Shown here: one piece after another, positions 44,069-53,706 of the stretch
How positions within the stretch are numbered: position 1 is the first letter of the stretch
Layout: each line of letters starts with the position of its first letter
Source of the DNA: Pseudomonas sp. NFR16
Lineage (GTDB): Bacteria; Pseudomonadota; Gammaproteobacteria; Pseudomonadales; Pseudomonadaceae
NCBI RefSeq assembly: GCF_900108875.1
Contig: NZ_FNYJ01000005.1
Coordinates: 248,001 to 312,000, forward strand
Direction: 5' to 3'
Length of the DNA: 64,000 nucleotides
Position numbers and translations under genes: made by a program
Notes under the pieces: generated by a model
The model's input: only the letters and a program-made list of their open reading frames with translations
Database searches by the model: none
What the model was told of the DNA's origin: nothing

Positions 44069-44710
44069 TCAGATGCCGTACTGCGCGCGATAGGCTTCGA
44101 CCGCTGGCAAGTGCTGTTTGAGCTGCGGATCATCGGCCAGGAACTCGAGAACCTGATTCAACGAAACGATGCTCACCACAGGAATGCCGAAGTCGCGCTC
44201 GACCTCTTGAATCGCGGAAAGCTCGCCATTGCCACGTTCCTGACGATTCAACGCAATCAATACGCCTGCCGCGTTGGCGCCCTGGGCCTGAATGATCTGC
44301 ATCACTTCACGGATCGCGGTGCCGGCAGTGATCACGTCGTCGATGATCAGCACATTGCCGGTCAACGGCGCGCCGACCAGACTGCCGCCTTCACCATGAG
44401 CCTTGGCCTCTTTGCGGTTGAAACACCACGGCAGGTCCAGGTTGTGATGATCGGCCAACGCCACGGCGGTCGCGGCCGCCAGCGGAATGCCCTTGTAGGC
44501 TGGCCCGAACAGAACGTCGAACGAAATACCGCTTTCGACGACCGCGGCCGCATAGAACTTGCCCAACTGGGCAAGCGCCGAACCGCTGTTGAAAAGACCG
44601 GCATTAAAGAAGTAAGGGCTGGTGCGCCCTGACTTCAAAGTGAATTCACCGAAGCGCAAAACCCCGCGATCGATGGCAAAACGAATAAAATCGCGCTGAT
44701 ACGCCTGCAT
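44069..44710 (-). CDS. pyrE: Orotate phosphoribosyltransferase
   Basis: Pyrimidine synthesis: orotate + PRPP to OMP. 213 residues from the ATG at 44710 (MQAYQRDFIRFAIDRGVLRF). The PRPP loop VLIIDDVITAGTAIRE, the lysine-containing FNRKEAKAHGEGG loop and length are standard. It is divergent from crc, the conserved Pseudomonas neighbour. Confidence 0.97.
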   Translation of the reverse strand: MQAYQRDFIRFAIDRGVLRFGEFTLKSGRTSPYFFNAGLFNSGSALAQLGKFYAAAVVESGISFDVLFGPAYKGIPLAAATAVALADHHNLDLPWCFNRKEAKAHGEGGSLVGAPLTGNVLIIDDVITAGTAIREVMQIIQAQGANAAGVLIALNRQERGNGELSAIQEVERDFGIPVVSIVSLNQVLEFLADDPQLKQHLPAVEAYRAQYGI

Positions 44711-44792
44711 GAAAAAAGCCCCGAATACCACGGATTTAGCTAATTAGGTAGAGCTCGGGTATCATACACGCACGTGATTTTTGGGGCCATTT

Positions 44793-45572
44793 ATGCGGAT
44801 CATCAGTGTGAACGTTAATGGTATTCAGGCTGCAGTCGAGCGTGGTTTGCTCAGTTGGCTGCAAGCCCAGAATGCCGACGTCATCTGCCTTCAGGACACC
44901 CGCGCCTCCGCCTTTGAACTGGACGACCCAGCCTTCCAACTGGACGGCTACTTCCTATATGCCTGCGATGCCGAAGTCCCTGCCCAAGGTGGCGTGGCAC
45001 TTTACTCGCGGCTGCAACCGAAGGCGGTAATCAACGGTCTCGGCTTCGAGACAGCCGACCGTTACGGGCGTTACCTGCAAGCAGATTTCGATAAAGTCAG
45101 TATTGCGACTTTGCTGCTCCCGTCCGGGATGAACGGCGATGAGGACTTGAATCAGAAATTCAAGCTCATGGACGATTTCGGCAAGTATCTGGACAAGCAG
45201 CGGCGCAAGCGTCGCGAGTACATTTATTGTGGCTCGCTGTACGTGGCGCAGCAGAAACTGGATATCAAGAACTGGCGCGACAGCCAGCAATCTCCGGGCT
45301 TCCTGGCACCTGAACGTGCCTGGATGGACGAGATCGTGGGCAACATGGGCTACGTCGATGCCCTGCGCGAAGTCAGCCGTGAAGGCGACCAGTACAGCTG
45401 GTGGCCCGATAACGAACAGGCCGAGATGCTCAATCTGGGCTGGCGGTTCGACTATCAGTTGTTGACCCCGGGTCTGCGCCGCTTCGTCCGCAGCGCACGC
45501 CTGCCACGCCAGCCGCGCTTCTCCCAGCACGCGCCGCTGATCGTGGACTACGATTGGACGTTGACCATCTGA
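44793..45572 (+). CDS. crc: Catabolite repression control protein Crc
   Basis: 259 residues. It has the exonuclease III/endonuclease fold (MRIISVNVNGIQAAVERGLL; LGWRFDYQLLTPGLRR; FSQHAPLIVDYDW) but several catalytic positions of that family differ, as in Crc, which has no nuclease activity. Crc works with Hfq to block translation of catabolic mRNAs when preferred carbon sources are present. The position divergent from pyrE is diagnostic. Confidence 0.95.
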   Translation: MRIISVNVNGIQAAVERGLLSWLQAQNADVICLQDTRASAFELDDPAFQLDGYFLYACDAEVPAQGGVALYSRLQPKAVINGLGFETADRYGRYLQADFDKVSIATLLLPSGMNGDEDLNQKFKLMDDFGKYLDKQRRKRREYIYCGSLYVAQQKLDIKNWRDSQQSPGFLAPERAWMDEIVGNMGYVDALREVSREGDQYSWWPDNEQAEMLNLGWRFDYQLLTPGLRRFVRSARLPRQPRFSQHAPLIVDYDWTLTI

Positions 45573-45590
45573 CGTTCAGTTGCTCAAAAG

Positions 45591-45620
45591 AAAGCCGACG
45601 TGAAGTCGGCTTTTGTTTTT
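45591..45620 (+). terminator. Rho-independent terminator after crc
   Basis: GCCGAC (45594-45599) pairs with GTCGGC (45605-45610) with a 5-base loop, followed by TTTTGTTTTT. It lies about 20 bases after the crc stop. Confidence 0.85.
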
Positions 45621-45684
45621 CTGCGCCCTGAACGTTTACCTGCGGGAGCGGGCCGGTTCGCGAAAGCGTCCGATCAGGCAAGGA

Positions 45685-46056
45685 CTACTTGATCAACCGC
45701 CAGGTAAACGGATAACGATACGCGACCCCGTCATTGGCCTTGATGCCTGCAATGATCGTCAGCACCAGCGCGCCTACGCCCACGAGCATCAATAACGGAA
45801 AGCCAATCACGACGATCATCAGCAGGAAGCAGATCATCGCGGCAATGGCCACGGTGATCTGAAAATTCAGCGCTTCCTTGCCTTGCGCGTCGATGAAGGG
45901 GTCAGCCTCCTTCTTCAGCTGCCAGACAATCAGCGGCCCCAACAGATTGCCGAACGGAAAGATCAGTCCGAAAAACGCTGAAAAGTGGCACAGCATCGCC
46001 CATTGACGAACTTCTTTGCCGGGTGCCGGTAGCGGCGGCTGACTGTCAATCATCAT
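45685..46056 (-). CDS. DUF4870 small membrane protein
   Basis: 123 residues with three or four hydrophobic segments and the DUF4870/Tic20-like motif (AMLCHFSAFFGLIFPFGNLL, then LKKEADPFIDAQGKEALNFQ). Two ATG codons in tandem (46056, 46053) could start it. Function is unknown. It lies just downstream of rph. Confidence 0.83.
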   Translation of the reverse strand: MMIDSQPPLPAPGKEVRQWAMLCHFSAFFGLIFPFGNLLGPLIVWQLKKEADPFIDAQGKEALNFQITVAIAAMICFLLMIVVIGFPLLMLVGVGALVLTIIAGIKANDGVAYRYPFTWRLIK

Positions 46057-46102
46057 GCTTTCCCTGTTATGACGGTATTCAAAAGACTCGCTGAAACGGC
46101 AA

Positions 46103-46825
46103 TCAGTCGGCCAGTGCAGCAAGCTGCTTCTCGAACAGCTCGCTCATGCCCTTCTGTGCCAGAGCCAGCATCGCGTTCAGCTCTTCTGGCTGGAACGGCG
46201 CACCTTCGGCGGTGCCCTGAACTTCGATGAAGCCGCCAGCGCTGGTCATGACGACGTTCAAGTCGGTTTCGGCAGCCGAGTCTTCCAGGTAGTCCAGATC
46301 CAGCACCGGCTCACCCTGGTACATGCCCACCGACACAGCGGCGATCATCTGCTTGAGCGGGTCGCCGCCCTTGAGGCCGCCGCGCTTCTTGATGGATTTA
46401 AGCGCATCGACCAGCGCAACCATGGCGCCTGTGATCGACGCGGTGCGAGTGCCGCCGTCGGCCTGGATCACGTCGCAATCGACATACAGCGTGACGTCGC
46501 CGAGCTTGGACATATCCAGCGCGGCGCGCAGAGAACGACCAATGAGGCGTTGAATCTCCAGGGTACGGCCACCTTGTTTGCCACGGCTGGCTTCGCGCTG
46601 GTTACGCTCACCTGTCGCACGCGGCAGCATGCCGTACTCGGCGGTCAGCCAGCCTTGACCTTGACCTTTCAGAAAACGCGGAACGCCGTTTTCGACGCTG
46701 ACGGTGCAGATGACTTTGGTATCACCAAACTCGACCAGCACAGAACCCTCGGCGTGCTTGGTGTAGTTGCGGGTGATGCGGATCGAGCGGAGCTGATCGG
46801 CAGCGCGACCACTTGGACGTTTCAT
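46103..46825 (-). CDS. rph: Ribonuclease PH
   Basis: Phosphorolytic 3'-exonuclease that trims tRNA precursors. 240 residues from the ATG at 46825 (MKRPSGRAADQLRSIRITRN); the frame to 46996 overshoots. The RNase PH signatures ATGERNQREASRGKQGGRTL, then IQRLIGRSLRAALD and VDCDVIQADGGTRTASITGA, are intact. It is divergent from yicC. Confidence 0.96.
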   Translation of the reverse strand: MKRPSGRAADQLRSIRITRNYTKHAEGSVLVEFGDTKVICTVSVENGVPRFLKGQGQGWLTAEYGMLPRATGERNQREASRGKQGGRTLEIQRLIGRSLRAALDMSKLGDVTLYVDCDVIQADGGTRTASITGAMVALVDALKSIKKRGGLKGGDPLKQMIAAVSVGMYQGEPVLDLDYLEDSAAETDLNVVMTSAGGFIEVQGTAEGAPFQPEELNAMLALAQKGMSELFEKQLAALAD

Positions 46826-47117
46826 TCGGGATACCTGTACTGAGACGGAAAACTGACGTGCATTATAGAGGCGCAAGCATGCCCTTGGGGCATCTAATGC
46901 GCGATCGATGACCATCGGCCGCGCGAAAACGCGCGACCAGGCAGTGAAGCCGCGGCACCGCGCATCGCTTGCGACAATGCTGCATTTGGGCGCCAACCTC
47001 GCACTGAGCTACAATCCTGCGCCTTTATAGCCTGTCGTTTTTTCACGACACTCAACCGGGCAGATCACCGCCCCGAGCAGGCTATTTCCAACGCCTGACT
47101 TTATAGAGGTCCTTCCC

Positions 47118-47981
47118 ATGGTGCACAGCATGACGGCTTTTGCCCGCGCTGAACGAGCAGGCCCACAAGGCACGCTGAGCTGGGAACTGCGCTCGGTCAA
47201 CCATCGTTACCTCGAACCCCACCTGCGTCTGCCGGAATCATTTCGCGATCTGGAAAGCGCCGTGCGTGAAGCACTGCGTCAGGGGCTATCACGCGGCAAG
47301 ATCGAATGCACCTTGCGCTTCACCGAGGAAACCGCCGGCAAGCCGTTGCAGGTCAATCGAGAACGCGCCGGGCAACTGGTCGCTGCGGCCGAGCTCGTTG
47401 CCAGCCTGATCCAGCAACCTGCCGCGCTGAATCCGCTCGAGGTGCTTGCCTGGCCGGGTGTTCTGGTCGCCGATGCAGCCGATCCTCAAGCGCTGAACAA
47501 CGACGCGCTTTCGCTGTTCAACCAGGCACTGGACGAGCTCAAGGCCGGACGCGCCCGCGAAGGTGCCGATCTGGCGAAACTTCTCGATGAACGGCTCACC
47601 TCGATCAAAACCGAAGTGGCCACGCTGCGCACCCTGGTGCCGCAGATGCTCGCGACCCAGCGCCAGAAAGTGCTCGACCGCTTTGCCGACATGAAGGCCG
47701 AGCTGGATCCGCAACGACTGGAGCAGGAAATGGTGCTGCTCGCGCAAAAAAGCGACGTCGCCGAAGAACTCGACCGCTTGAGCACTCACGTCACTGAAGT
47801 GCGCCGCGTGCTCAAAGCCGGTGGACAGGCTGGGCGCCGCCTGGATTTCCTGATGCAGGAACTCAACCGAGAAGCCAATACACTGGGCTCCAAAGCCTTC
47901 GATCCTCGAAGCACGCAAGCCGCGGTCAACCTCAAGGTGTTGATCGAGCAGATGCGCGAACAAGTGCAAAACATTGAGTAA
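47118..47981 (+). CDS. yicC: YicC-family endoribonuclease
   Basis: 287 residues with the YicC N-terminal domain (MVHSMTAFARAERAGPQGTL, then WELRSVNHRYLEPHLRLPE) and the DUF1732 C-terminus (GRRLDFLMQELNREANTLGS). E. coli YicC has been reported to be a ribonuclease acting on a small RNA. It is linked to gmk, whose start lies 13 bases after the yicC stop. Confidence 0.92.
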   Translation: MVHSMTAFARAERAGPQGTLSWELRSVNHRYLEPHLRLPESFRDLESAVREALRQGLSRGKIECTLRFTEETAGKPLQVNRERAGQLVAAAELVASLIQQPAALNPLEVLAWPGVLVADAADPQALNNDALSLFNQALDELKAGRAREGADLAKLLDERLTSIKTEVATLRTLVPQMLATQRQKVLDRFADMKAELDPQRLEQEMVLLAQKSDVAEELDRLSTHVTEVRRVLKAGGQAGRRLDFLMQELNREANTLGSKAFDPRSTQAAVNLKVLIEQMREQVQNIE

Positions 47982-47994
47982 GGCCTACCCCGAC

Positions 47995-48615
47995 ATGACC
48001 CACAGCACCGGCACCCTGTACATCATTTCCGCCCCATCGGGCGCGGGCAAGACCAGCCTGGTCAAGGCCCTGATCGATGCTCAGCCACAGATTCGCGTCT
48101 CCGTTTCCCACACCACTCGGGCCATGCGCCCGGGTGAAGCGGACGGCGTGAATTACCACTTCGTCGACCGCGAAGAATTCGTGCGCATGATTGAGCACGG
48201 CGACTTTCTTGAACAGGCCGAAGTATTCGGCAACCTGTACGGCACTTCGCAAAGCCGCCTGCAGCAGACGCTGGACGAGGGTCACGACCTGATCCTGGAG
48301 ATCGACTGGCAGGGCGCCGAGCAGGTGCGCAAACTGATGCCGCACGCACGATCGATCTTCATCCTGCCGCCGACTCAGCAGGCACTTCGTCAGCGCCTGA
48401 CCAACCGTGGTCAGGACAGCGATGCAATCATCGAAGGCCGTATGCGCGAAGCCGTCAGCGAAATGAGCCACTATGTCGAATACGATTACATCGTGATCAA
48501 CGACGATTTCGCCACCGCCCTTGAAGATCTGAAAGCGATTTTCCGCGCCAACCTGCTTAGCCAGGAACACCAACAGCAGCGCCACACCGAGTTGCTGAAA
48601 CAGCTCCTTGCATAA
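47995..48615 (+). CDS. gmk: Guanylate kinase
   Basis: 206 residues from the ATG at 47995 (MTHSTGTLYIISAPSGAGKT). The P-loop SAPSGAGKTS and the GMP-binding segment SVSHTTRAMRPGEADGVNYH are intact. A TTG at 47974 overlaps yicC in frame but gives no family match. It converts GMP to GDP, feeding GTP and (p)ppGpp metabolism with spoT nearby. Confidence 0.96.
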   Translation: MTHSTGTLYIISAPSGAGKTSLVKALIDAQPQIRVSVSHTTRAMRPGEADGVNYHFVDREEFVRMIEHGDFLEQAEVFGNLYGTSQSRLQQTLDEGHDLILEIDWQGAEQVRKLMPHARSIFILPPTQQALRQRLTNRGQDSDAIIEGRMREAVSEMSHYVEYDYIVINDDFATALEDLKAIFRANLLSQEHQQQRHTELLKQLLA

Positions 48616-48620
48616 TCAAG

Positions 48621-48710
48621 TGCAGGAGCGCGCTTGCCCGCAATGGCGTCGGTAAATTCAACACGTTCATTGCCAGACATACCGCCATCGCGGGCAAGCG
48701 CGCTCCTACA
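48621..48710. repeat. Inverted REP pair (REPIN), family 3
   Basis: Arm 48622-48648 (GCAGGAGCGCGCTTGCCCGC...) and arm 48683-48710 are near-perfect reverse complements about 35 bases apart. It lies directly after the gmk stop, inside the gmk-rpoZ gap. Confidence 0.85.
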
Positions 48711-48856
48711 GGGACGGTACAAAGCGCATCGAAACAGCGCCAAAACCGACCGCTCGTGGCATGCCGCTTGAAGCTTTGAGCGCTCCGCTTGTAAACTACC
48801 GAGTCCGCTCGCCCATCCGGGCACCGCGCATATCGCATTTGCTACGAGGAATACCC

Positions 48857-49120
48857 ATGGCCCGCGTGACCGTTGAAGACTGCCTGGAACATGTAGATAA
48901 CCGCTTTGAGCTGGTCATGCTCGCCACCAAACGTTCGCGTCAACTGGCGACCGGCGGCAAAGAGCCAAAGCTGGCCTGGGAAAACGACAAGCCTACCGTT
49001 GTTGCCCTGCGCGAAATCGCAGCGGGCCTGATGGATTACGCTGTCATCGCAGAAGCTGAAATCGTTGAAGATGAACCATTGTTCGCAGCGTTCGAGGACG
49101 AGTCCAGCGAGGCCGTCTAA
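48857..49120 (+). CDS. rpoZ: RNA polymerase omega subunit
   Basis: 87 residues (MARVTVEDCLEHVDNRFELV, then MLATKRSRQL). Omega assists beta' folding and forms part of a ppGpp site in proteobacteria. Placed between gmk and spoT as in most gamma-proteobacteria. The frame to 48761 has no support upstream of the ATG at 48857, which has GAGGA in its leader. Confidence 0.96.
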   Translation: MARVTVEDCLEHVDNRFELVMLATKRSRQLATGGKEPKLAWENDKPTVVALREIAAGLMDYAVIAEAEIVEDEPLFAAFEDESSEAV

Positions 49121-49180
49121 GCCTATGCCCGGTCGACGTAGCAAGGCGCAGGGTCAACGCCATCGGCAAGGAGTCTTATC

Positions 49181-51289
49181 TTGCCGAGCATAGACGCCCT
49201 CGCCGATCGCCTGTCGACCTACCTCGGCAAAGACCAGGTCAATCTGGTTCGCCGAGCGTATTTCTACGCCGAACAAGCCCACGACGGCCAGCGCCGTCGC
49301 AGCGGCGAAGCCTACGTCACGCATCCGCTGGCGGTGGCCAATATCCTTGCCGACATGCACATGGACCATCAAAGCCTGATGGCCGCGATGCTGCATGACG
49401 TGATCGAAGACACCGGCATCGCCAAGGAAGCGCTTTGTGCGCAGTTCGGCGAAACCGTGGCTGAACTGGTCGACGGGGTCAGCAAACTGACCCAGATGAA
49501 TTTCGAGACCAAGGCCGAAGCGCAGGCCGAGAACTTCCAGAAGATGGCCATGGCCATGGCGCGCGACATTCGCGTGATCCTGGTCAAGCTCGCCGATCGC
49601 CTGCACAACATGCGCACGCTCGAAGTCCTGTCCGGCGAGAAGCGCCGCCGCATTGCCAAAGAAACTCTCGAAATCTACGCCCCCATCGCCAATCGCCTTG
49701 GCATGCACAGCGTGCGTATCGAATTCGAGGATCTGGGTTTCAAGGCGATGTATCCGATGCGCTCCTCCCGCATTGGCCAGGCCGTGAAACGCGCTCGTGG
49801 CAATCGCAAGGAACTGGTCAACAAGATTGAAGAGTCGCTGAGCCACTGCCTCGCCGTTGACGGCATCGAAGGCGAGGTCAGCGGTCGCCAGAAACACCTG
49901 TACGGCATCTACAAGAAAATGCGCGGCAAGCGTCGCGCCTTCAATGAGATCATGGACGTCTACGCGTTCCGGATCATCGTCGACAAGGTTGATACGTGTT
50001 ATCGCGTACTCGGCGCTGTACATAATTTGTACAAGCCATTGCCCGGCCGCTTCAAGGATTACATTGCGATCCCCAAGGCCAACGGCTATCAGTCGCTGCA
50101 CACGACACTGTTCGGCATGCACGGCGTCCCGATCGAAATCCAGATTCGCACGCGCGAAATGGAAGAGATGGCCAACAACGGCATCGCGGCGCACTGGTTG
50201 TACAAATCTTCCGGCGATGAGCAACCGAAAGGCACCCATGCTCGCGCACGTCAGTGGGTCAAAGGCGTGCTTGAAATGCAGCAGCGCGCCGGCAACTCGC
50301 TGGAATTCATCGAAAGCGTGAAGATCGACCTGTTCCCGGACGAGGTCTATGTCTTTACGCCCAAAGGCCGAATCATGGAGCTGCCCAAAGGCTCCACGGC
50401 CGTCGACTTTGCCTACGCCGTGCACACAGACGTCGGCAACAGCTGCATTGCCTGTCGGATCAATCGCAGGCTCGCCCCGCTTTCCGAACCCTTGCAAAGC
50501 GGCTCGACGGTCGAGATCGTCAGTGCCCCCGGCGCTCGGCCAAATCCTGCGTGGCTCAATTTCGTGGTCACCGGCAAGGCACGCACGCATATTCGTCACG
50601 CGCTCAAGCTGCAACGCCGCTCCGAGTCCATCAGCCTGGGCGAGCGCCTCCTGAACAAGGTTCTCAACGGTTTCGACAGCAGCCTGGACAAGATCCCGAC
50701 TGAAAGGGTGCGCTTGATTCTTGCCGAGTACCGGGTAGAAGTTATCGAGGACCTTCTCGAAGACATCGGGCTGGGCAACCGCATGGCGTATGTCGTTGCC
50801 CGTCGACTGCTTGCGAGCGAAGGTGACGAATTGCCGAGCGCTGAAGGCCCGCTGGCAATCCGCGGCACCGAAGGTCTGGTGCTGAGCTACGCCAAATGCT
50901 GTACGCCGATTCCCGGTGATCCGATCGTCGGTCATCTGTCTGCCGGCAAGGGCATGGTCGTGCACTTGGACAATTGCCGGAACATCAGTGAAATCCGTCA
51001 TAACCCGGAAAAGTGCATTCAGCTGTCGTGGGCCAAAGACGTCACAGGCGAGTTCAACGTCGAGTTGCGTGTGGAGCTGGAACATCAGCGCGGCCTGATC
51101 GCACTGCTGGCCAGCAGCGTCAACGCCGCCGACGGCAACATCGAAAAAATCAGCATGGACGAACGCGATGGCCGCATCAGCGTGGTTCAACTGGTTGTCA
51201 GCGTGCACGACCGTGTGCATCTGGCCCGCGTGATCAAGAAACTACGCGCCCTCACCGGCGTGATCCGCATCACACGGATGCGCGCGTAG
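49181..51289 (+). CDS. spoT: Bifunctional (p)ppGpp synthetase/hydrolase SpoT
   Basis: 702 residues from the TTG at 49181, with AAGGAG upstream. The domains in order are HD hydrolase (His72-Asp73 in MLHDVIEDTG), RelA-type synthetase (about 240-350, GRQKHLYGIYKKMRGKRRAF), TGS (about 388-448, VYVFTPKGRIMELPKGSTAV), helical region with CCTPIPGDPIVGHLS, and C-terminal ACT (from about 628). This is the full-length long RSH enzyme, main regulator of (p)ppGpp turnover. Confidence 0.96.
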   Translation: MPSIDALADRLSTYLGKDQVNLVRRAYFYAEQAHDGQRRRSGEAYVTHPLAVANILADMHMDHQSLMAAMLHDVIEDTGIAKEALCAQFGETVAELVDGVSKLTQMNFETKAEAQAENFQKMAMAMARDIRVILVKLADRLHNMRTLEVLSGEKRRRIAKETLEIYAPIANRLGMHSVRIEFEDLGFKAMYPMRSSRIGQAVKRARGNRKELVNKIEESLSHCLAVDGIEGEVSGRQKHLYGIYKKMRGKRRAFNEIMDVYAFRIIVDKVDTCYRVLGAVHNLYKPLPGRFKDYIAIPKANGYQSLHTTLFGMHGVPIEIQIRTREMEEMANNGIAAHWLYKSSGDEQPKGTHARARQWVKGVLEMQQRAGNSLEFIESVKIDLFPDEVYVFTPKGRIMELPKGSTAVDFAYAVHTDVGNSCIACRINRRLAPLSEPLQSGSTVEIVSAPGARPNPAWLNFVVTGKARTHIRHALKLQRRSESISLGERLLNKVLNGFDSSLDKIPTERVRLILAEYRVEVIEDLLEDIGLGNRMAYVVARRLLASEGDELPSAEGPLAIRGTEGLVLSYAKCCTPIPGDPIVGHLSAGKGMVVHLDNCRNISEIRHNPEKCIQLSWAKDVTGEFNVELRVELEHQRGLIALLASSVNAADGNIEKISMDERDGRISVVQLVVSVHDRVHLARVIKKLRALTGVIRITRMRA

Positions 51290-51313
51290 CCAAACCGCAA
51301 ACAGGAGTTCTTC

Positions 51314-51694
51314 ATGAGCAAGACCGTCATCTCCAGCGACAAAGCCCCTGCCGCCATCGGCACGTATTCTCAGGCGATCAAAGCTGGCAATACCGTCTAC
51401 ATGTCCGGGCAGATCCCGCTGGACCCGAAAACCATGGAGCTGGTCGAAGGCTTCGAGGCTCAGACGACCCAGGTGTTCGAGAACCTGAAAGCGGTGGCTG
51501 AGGCGGCAGGCGGTTCGTTCAAGGACATCGTCAAACTGAATATCTTCCTGACCGATCTGAGCCACTTCGCCAAGGTCAACGAGATCATGGGCAAGTACTT
51601 CGAACAGCCTTACCCGGCTCGTGCGGCCATCGGCGTAGCGGCTCTGCCTCGCGGCGCTCAGGTTGAAATGGACGCGATCCTGGTCATCGAGTAA
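51314..51694 (+). CDS. ridA: RidA: enamine/imine deaminase
   Basis: 126 residues, the canonical RidA (MSKTVISSDKAPAAIGTYSQ; YMSGQIPLDP; CNIFLT-like strand VKLNIFLTDL; YPARAAIGVAALPRGAQVEM with the conserved Arg). It removes 2-aminoacrylate formed by PLP enzymes. It follows spoT by 24 bases, the usual order. It differs clearly from the dad-linked paralogue at 23536. Confidence 0.94.
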   Translation: MSKTVISSDKAPAAIGTYSQAIKAGNTVYMSGQIPLDPKTMELVEGFEAQTTQVFENLKAVAEAAGGSFKDIVKLNIFLTDLSHFAKVNEIMGKYFEQPYPARAAIGVAALPRGAQVEMDAILVIE

Positions 51695-51756
51695 TCGTCT
51701 TGCGGAGCGCATCCACGCTCCGCCATCTCCTCAGAGAAAAAGGAAGGACTCCGCTT

Positions 51757-52494
51757 ATGCGCGTTGCGTTCGCCCTCTCACTGCTGGCCGCGCTGCTCAG
51801 CGGCTGCGCCAGCCACTCCAATAAAAGCCCGGACGGCACCTGGATCAATCAGGCCGCCATCGACGCCGCAGCCGAAGGCGGCAACCTGCGTCAGGCACTG
51901 CTGGCGTACGGCCCGAACCTGGAATGGAACATCAACACCAAAGCCGGTCAGGCTACCGCTTCCAATGGCTTCGAGCTGAGCGAAGGCAAGATTGCCAGCA
52001 ACGCCGAAGGCGCGCTGCGGGTCGATTTCTACGGCAACTCCTCCGAAACGCTGGCACTCAAGGGCGACGACCTGGTGCAGAGTGCGAGCGATACCGGCCC
52101 CGAGCAGCATTTCCGGGCGCCCAAGGAAGCCGCGCCAGCGGGTGCCCAGCCCGGCACCAGTTTTGAGCGGGCGCTCTATACCGCTTATTTGGGCGGGAAA
52201 TGGAACATCGTCAGCGGTGAAGGCCAAGGCAGCACCGTCGAGTTTCAACCCGACGGCAGCGTAAGCGGCCTGCCAGGCAATGATCGCTACGCGCTTTGCC
52301 TTGCGGGCGATTGCGCGGCCATGAGCGGGGAATACGACAGCATGTGGCTGGAACGTAACGAGCGCGGCAATCCGTGGATCTTTGTTCGCAACGGCAAACA
52401 GCTGGAAATTTTCCAGGCCGTTAATAACGCGCAGCCTAGCGAAATGCCTGATTTGCGTCCCGGCGAGCGGCATTGGGTGCTGGAGAAAAACTAG
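51757..52494 (+). CDS. Uncharacterised lipoprotein
   Basis: 245 residues with a lipoprotein signal (MRVAFALSLLAALLSGC, modified Cys17). I do not recognise a named domain. The body has two similar-looking beta-rich parts (SNGFELSEGKIASNAEGALR around 68-95 and STVEFQPDGSVSGLPGNDRY around 157-185), both reading like a small META/HslJ-like or copper-resistance-type sandwich. It starts 62 bases after ridA with AGGAAGGA in its leader and may share its transcript. Confidence 0.75.
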   Translation: MRVAFALSLLAALLSGCASHSNKSPDGTWINQAAIDAAAEGGNLRQALLAYGPNLEWNINTKAGQATASNGFELSEGKIASNAEGALRVDFYGNSSETLALKGDDLVQSASDTGPEQHFRAPKEAAPAGAQPGTSFERALYTAYLGGKWNIVSGEGQGSTVEFQPDGSVSGLPGNDRYALCLAGDCAAMSGEYDSMWLERNERGNPWIFVRNGKQLEIFQAVNNAQPSEMPDLRPGERHWVLEKN

Positions 52495-52638
52495 TCCTAA
52501 GCAGCCGCGACGACGACCTGTGGGGTGGGCTTGCTCACGAATCTGTCAGCTCAGACAAATGTCACTGACAGATACGCTGCAACCGTCAGCAAGCTGACCC
52601 CACCGGTGCCGGCCGAAATCAACAGGTCGCAAGCGGGC

Positions 52639-53496
52639 TCAATGCTCCTGAGCCAACATCGCTTCATACCCCTCTCTATAGCTCGCATAACGCGGCGCCC
52701 ATCCCAGCGCGCGGGCCCGGGCATTACTGCAACGCTTGCTGCCCGCGCGGCGGACGCTGTTTTCGTCCGACCATTGCGTGACGCCCAGACGCTGGCGCAT
52801 CCAGTCGACGACCTCGGACAGTGGCACAGGCGCATCGTCCACGCCCAAATAACAGTCATCCAGCGTCGCGCCTTCCGATGCTGCCTGCAGCAGAAATGCC
52901 AGCAGACCGGCAGCGTCGTCCGCATGAATCCGATTGCCATACAGCGGCGGCTCTTGGGCAACGCTGTACCCTTGACGCACACGGTTCATCAGGTCACTGC
53001 GCCCTGGTCCATAAATACCTGTGAGCCTGACGACCGTGGCAGGAAGCCCGCTGGTGAGCGCCACTTGCTCCGCTTCCCGCATGACTTGCCCGGAGAATCC
53101 AGTGGCGTGTGCAGGCGAGGTCTCATCGATCCACTCGCCCTGCTGTTGTCCGTACACGCTGCTGCTTGAGACGAACACGACGCGCTTGGGCCGCTGGCCG
53201 CTGCGCTGAGTCCATCCAAGGACATGCTGCAGGCCCTCTATATATGCAGCGCGATATCCGGCCTCGTCACGCTGGGTCGGGGTGGCGCAATACACGAGGT
53301 AATCGATGCGCCCTTCAGGCCACTGATCCGGGATGCGGGCGTCGAACAGATCGCCACTCACACCGAGCACGCCCCTGGGCAGCTTCCCCACAGACCGGCG
53401 CAAGCCATAGACCGTCCACTCCAGTGGCAGCAGTTGAGTGGCCAGCCGACCTCCGATATCTCCACATCCAGCAATCAAAACGGAAGGCCCTGCCAT
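52639..53496 (-). CDS. NAD(P)-dependent epimerase/dehydratase (extended SDR, YeeZ-like)
   Basis: 285 residues from the ATG at 53496 with GGAGA upstream (MAGPSVLIAGCGDIGGRLAT); the frame to 53667 is spurious. The Rossmann motif GCGDIGG is at 9-15, the SSSSVYG active-site-like stretch follows, and then the characteristic TGIYGPGR. The typical YxxxK pair is not obvious, as in the YeeZ group. Substrate is unknown. Divergent from exbB. Confidence 0.85.
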   Translation of the reverse strand: MAGPSVLIAGCGDIGGRLATQLLPLEWTVYGLRRSVGKLPRGVLGVSGDLFDARIPDQWPEGRIDYLVYCATPTQRDEAGYRAAYIEGLQHVLGWTQRSGQRPKRVVFVSSSSVYGQQQGEWIDETSPAHATGFSGQVMREAEQVALTSGLPATVVRLTGIYGPGRSDLMNRVRQGYSVAQEPPLYGNRIHADDAAGLLAFLLQAASEGATLDDCYLGVDDAPVPLSEVVDWMRQRLGVTQWSDENSVRRAGSKRCSNARARALGWAPRYASYREGYEAMLAQEH

Positions 53497-53605
53497 GAAC
53501 AATCTCCACATGAAAATACGTTCGGACCCGTAAAACCGGCGCTTCAGACGACCGTTGGAACGCGCTCTACGGAAAAAAGATACTCTATTACTTTTGTTAA
53601 CAAGA

Positions 53606-53620
53606 ATTACTTGCAATAAT
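53606..53620 (+). promoter_or_regulatory. Possible Fur-like site upstream of exbB
   Basis: ATTACTTGCAATAAT is AT-rich and partly symmetric in a 7-1-7 arrangement, about 90 bases before exbB. TonB systems are usually Fur-controlled, but the match to the Fur consensus is poor. Confidence 0.2.
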
Positions 53621-53706
53621 AACGACCCTTTGTTCTCCTCCGCTCGCCTCGCGCCAGCGTGACGCACTTAGAACGAACACCTATTTTCATCTCAGGTCGG
53701 GCCAGC

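Noticed and set aside
49154..51220. 688-codon open frame on the minus strand
   Set aside because: It is the antisense shadow of spoT, caused by GC-rich codon use; its translation is His/Asp/Ala-rich with no family.
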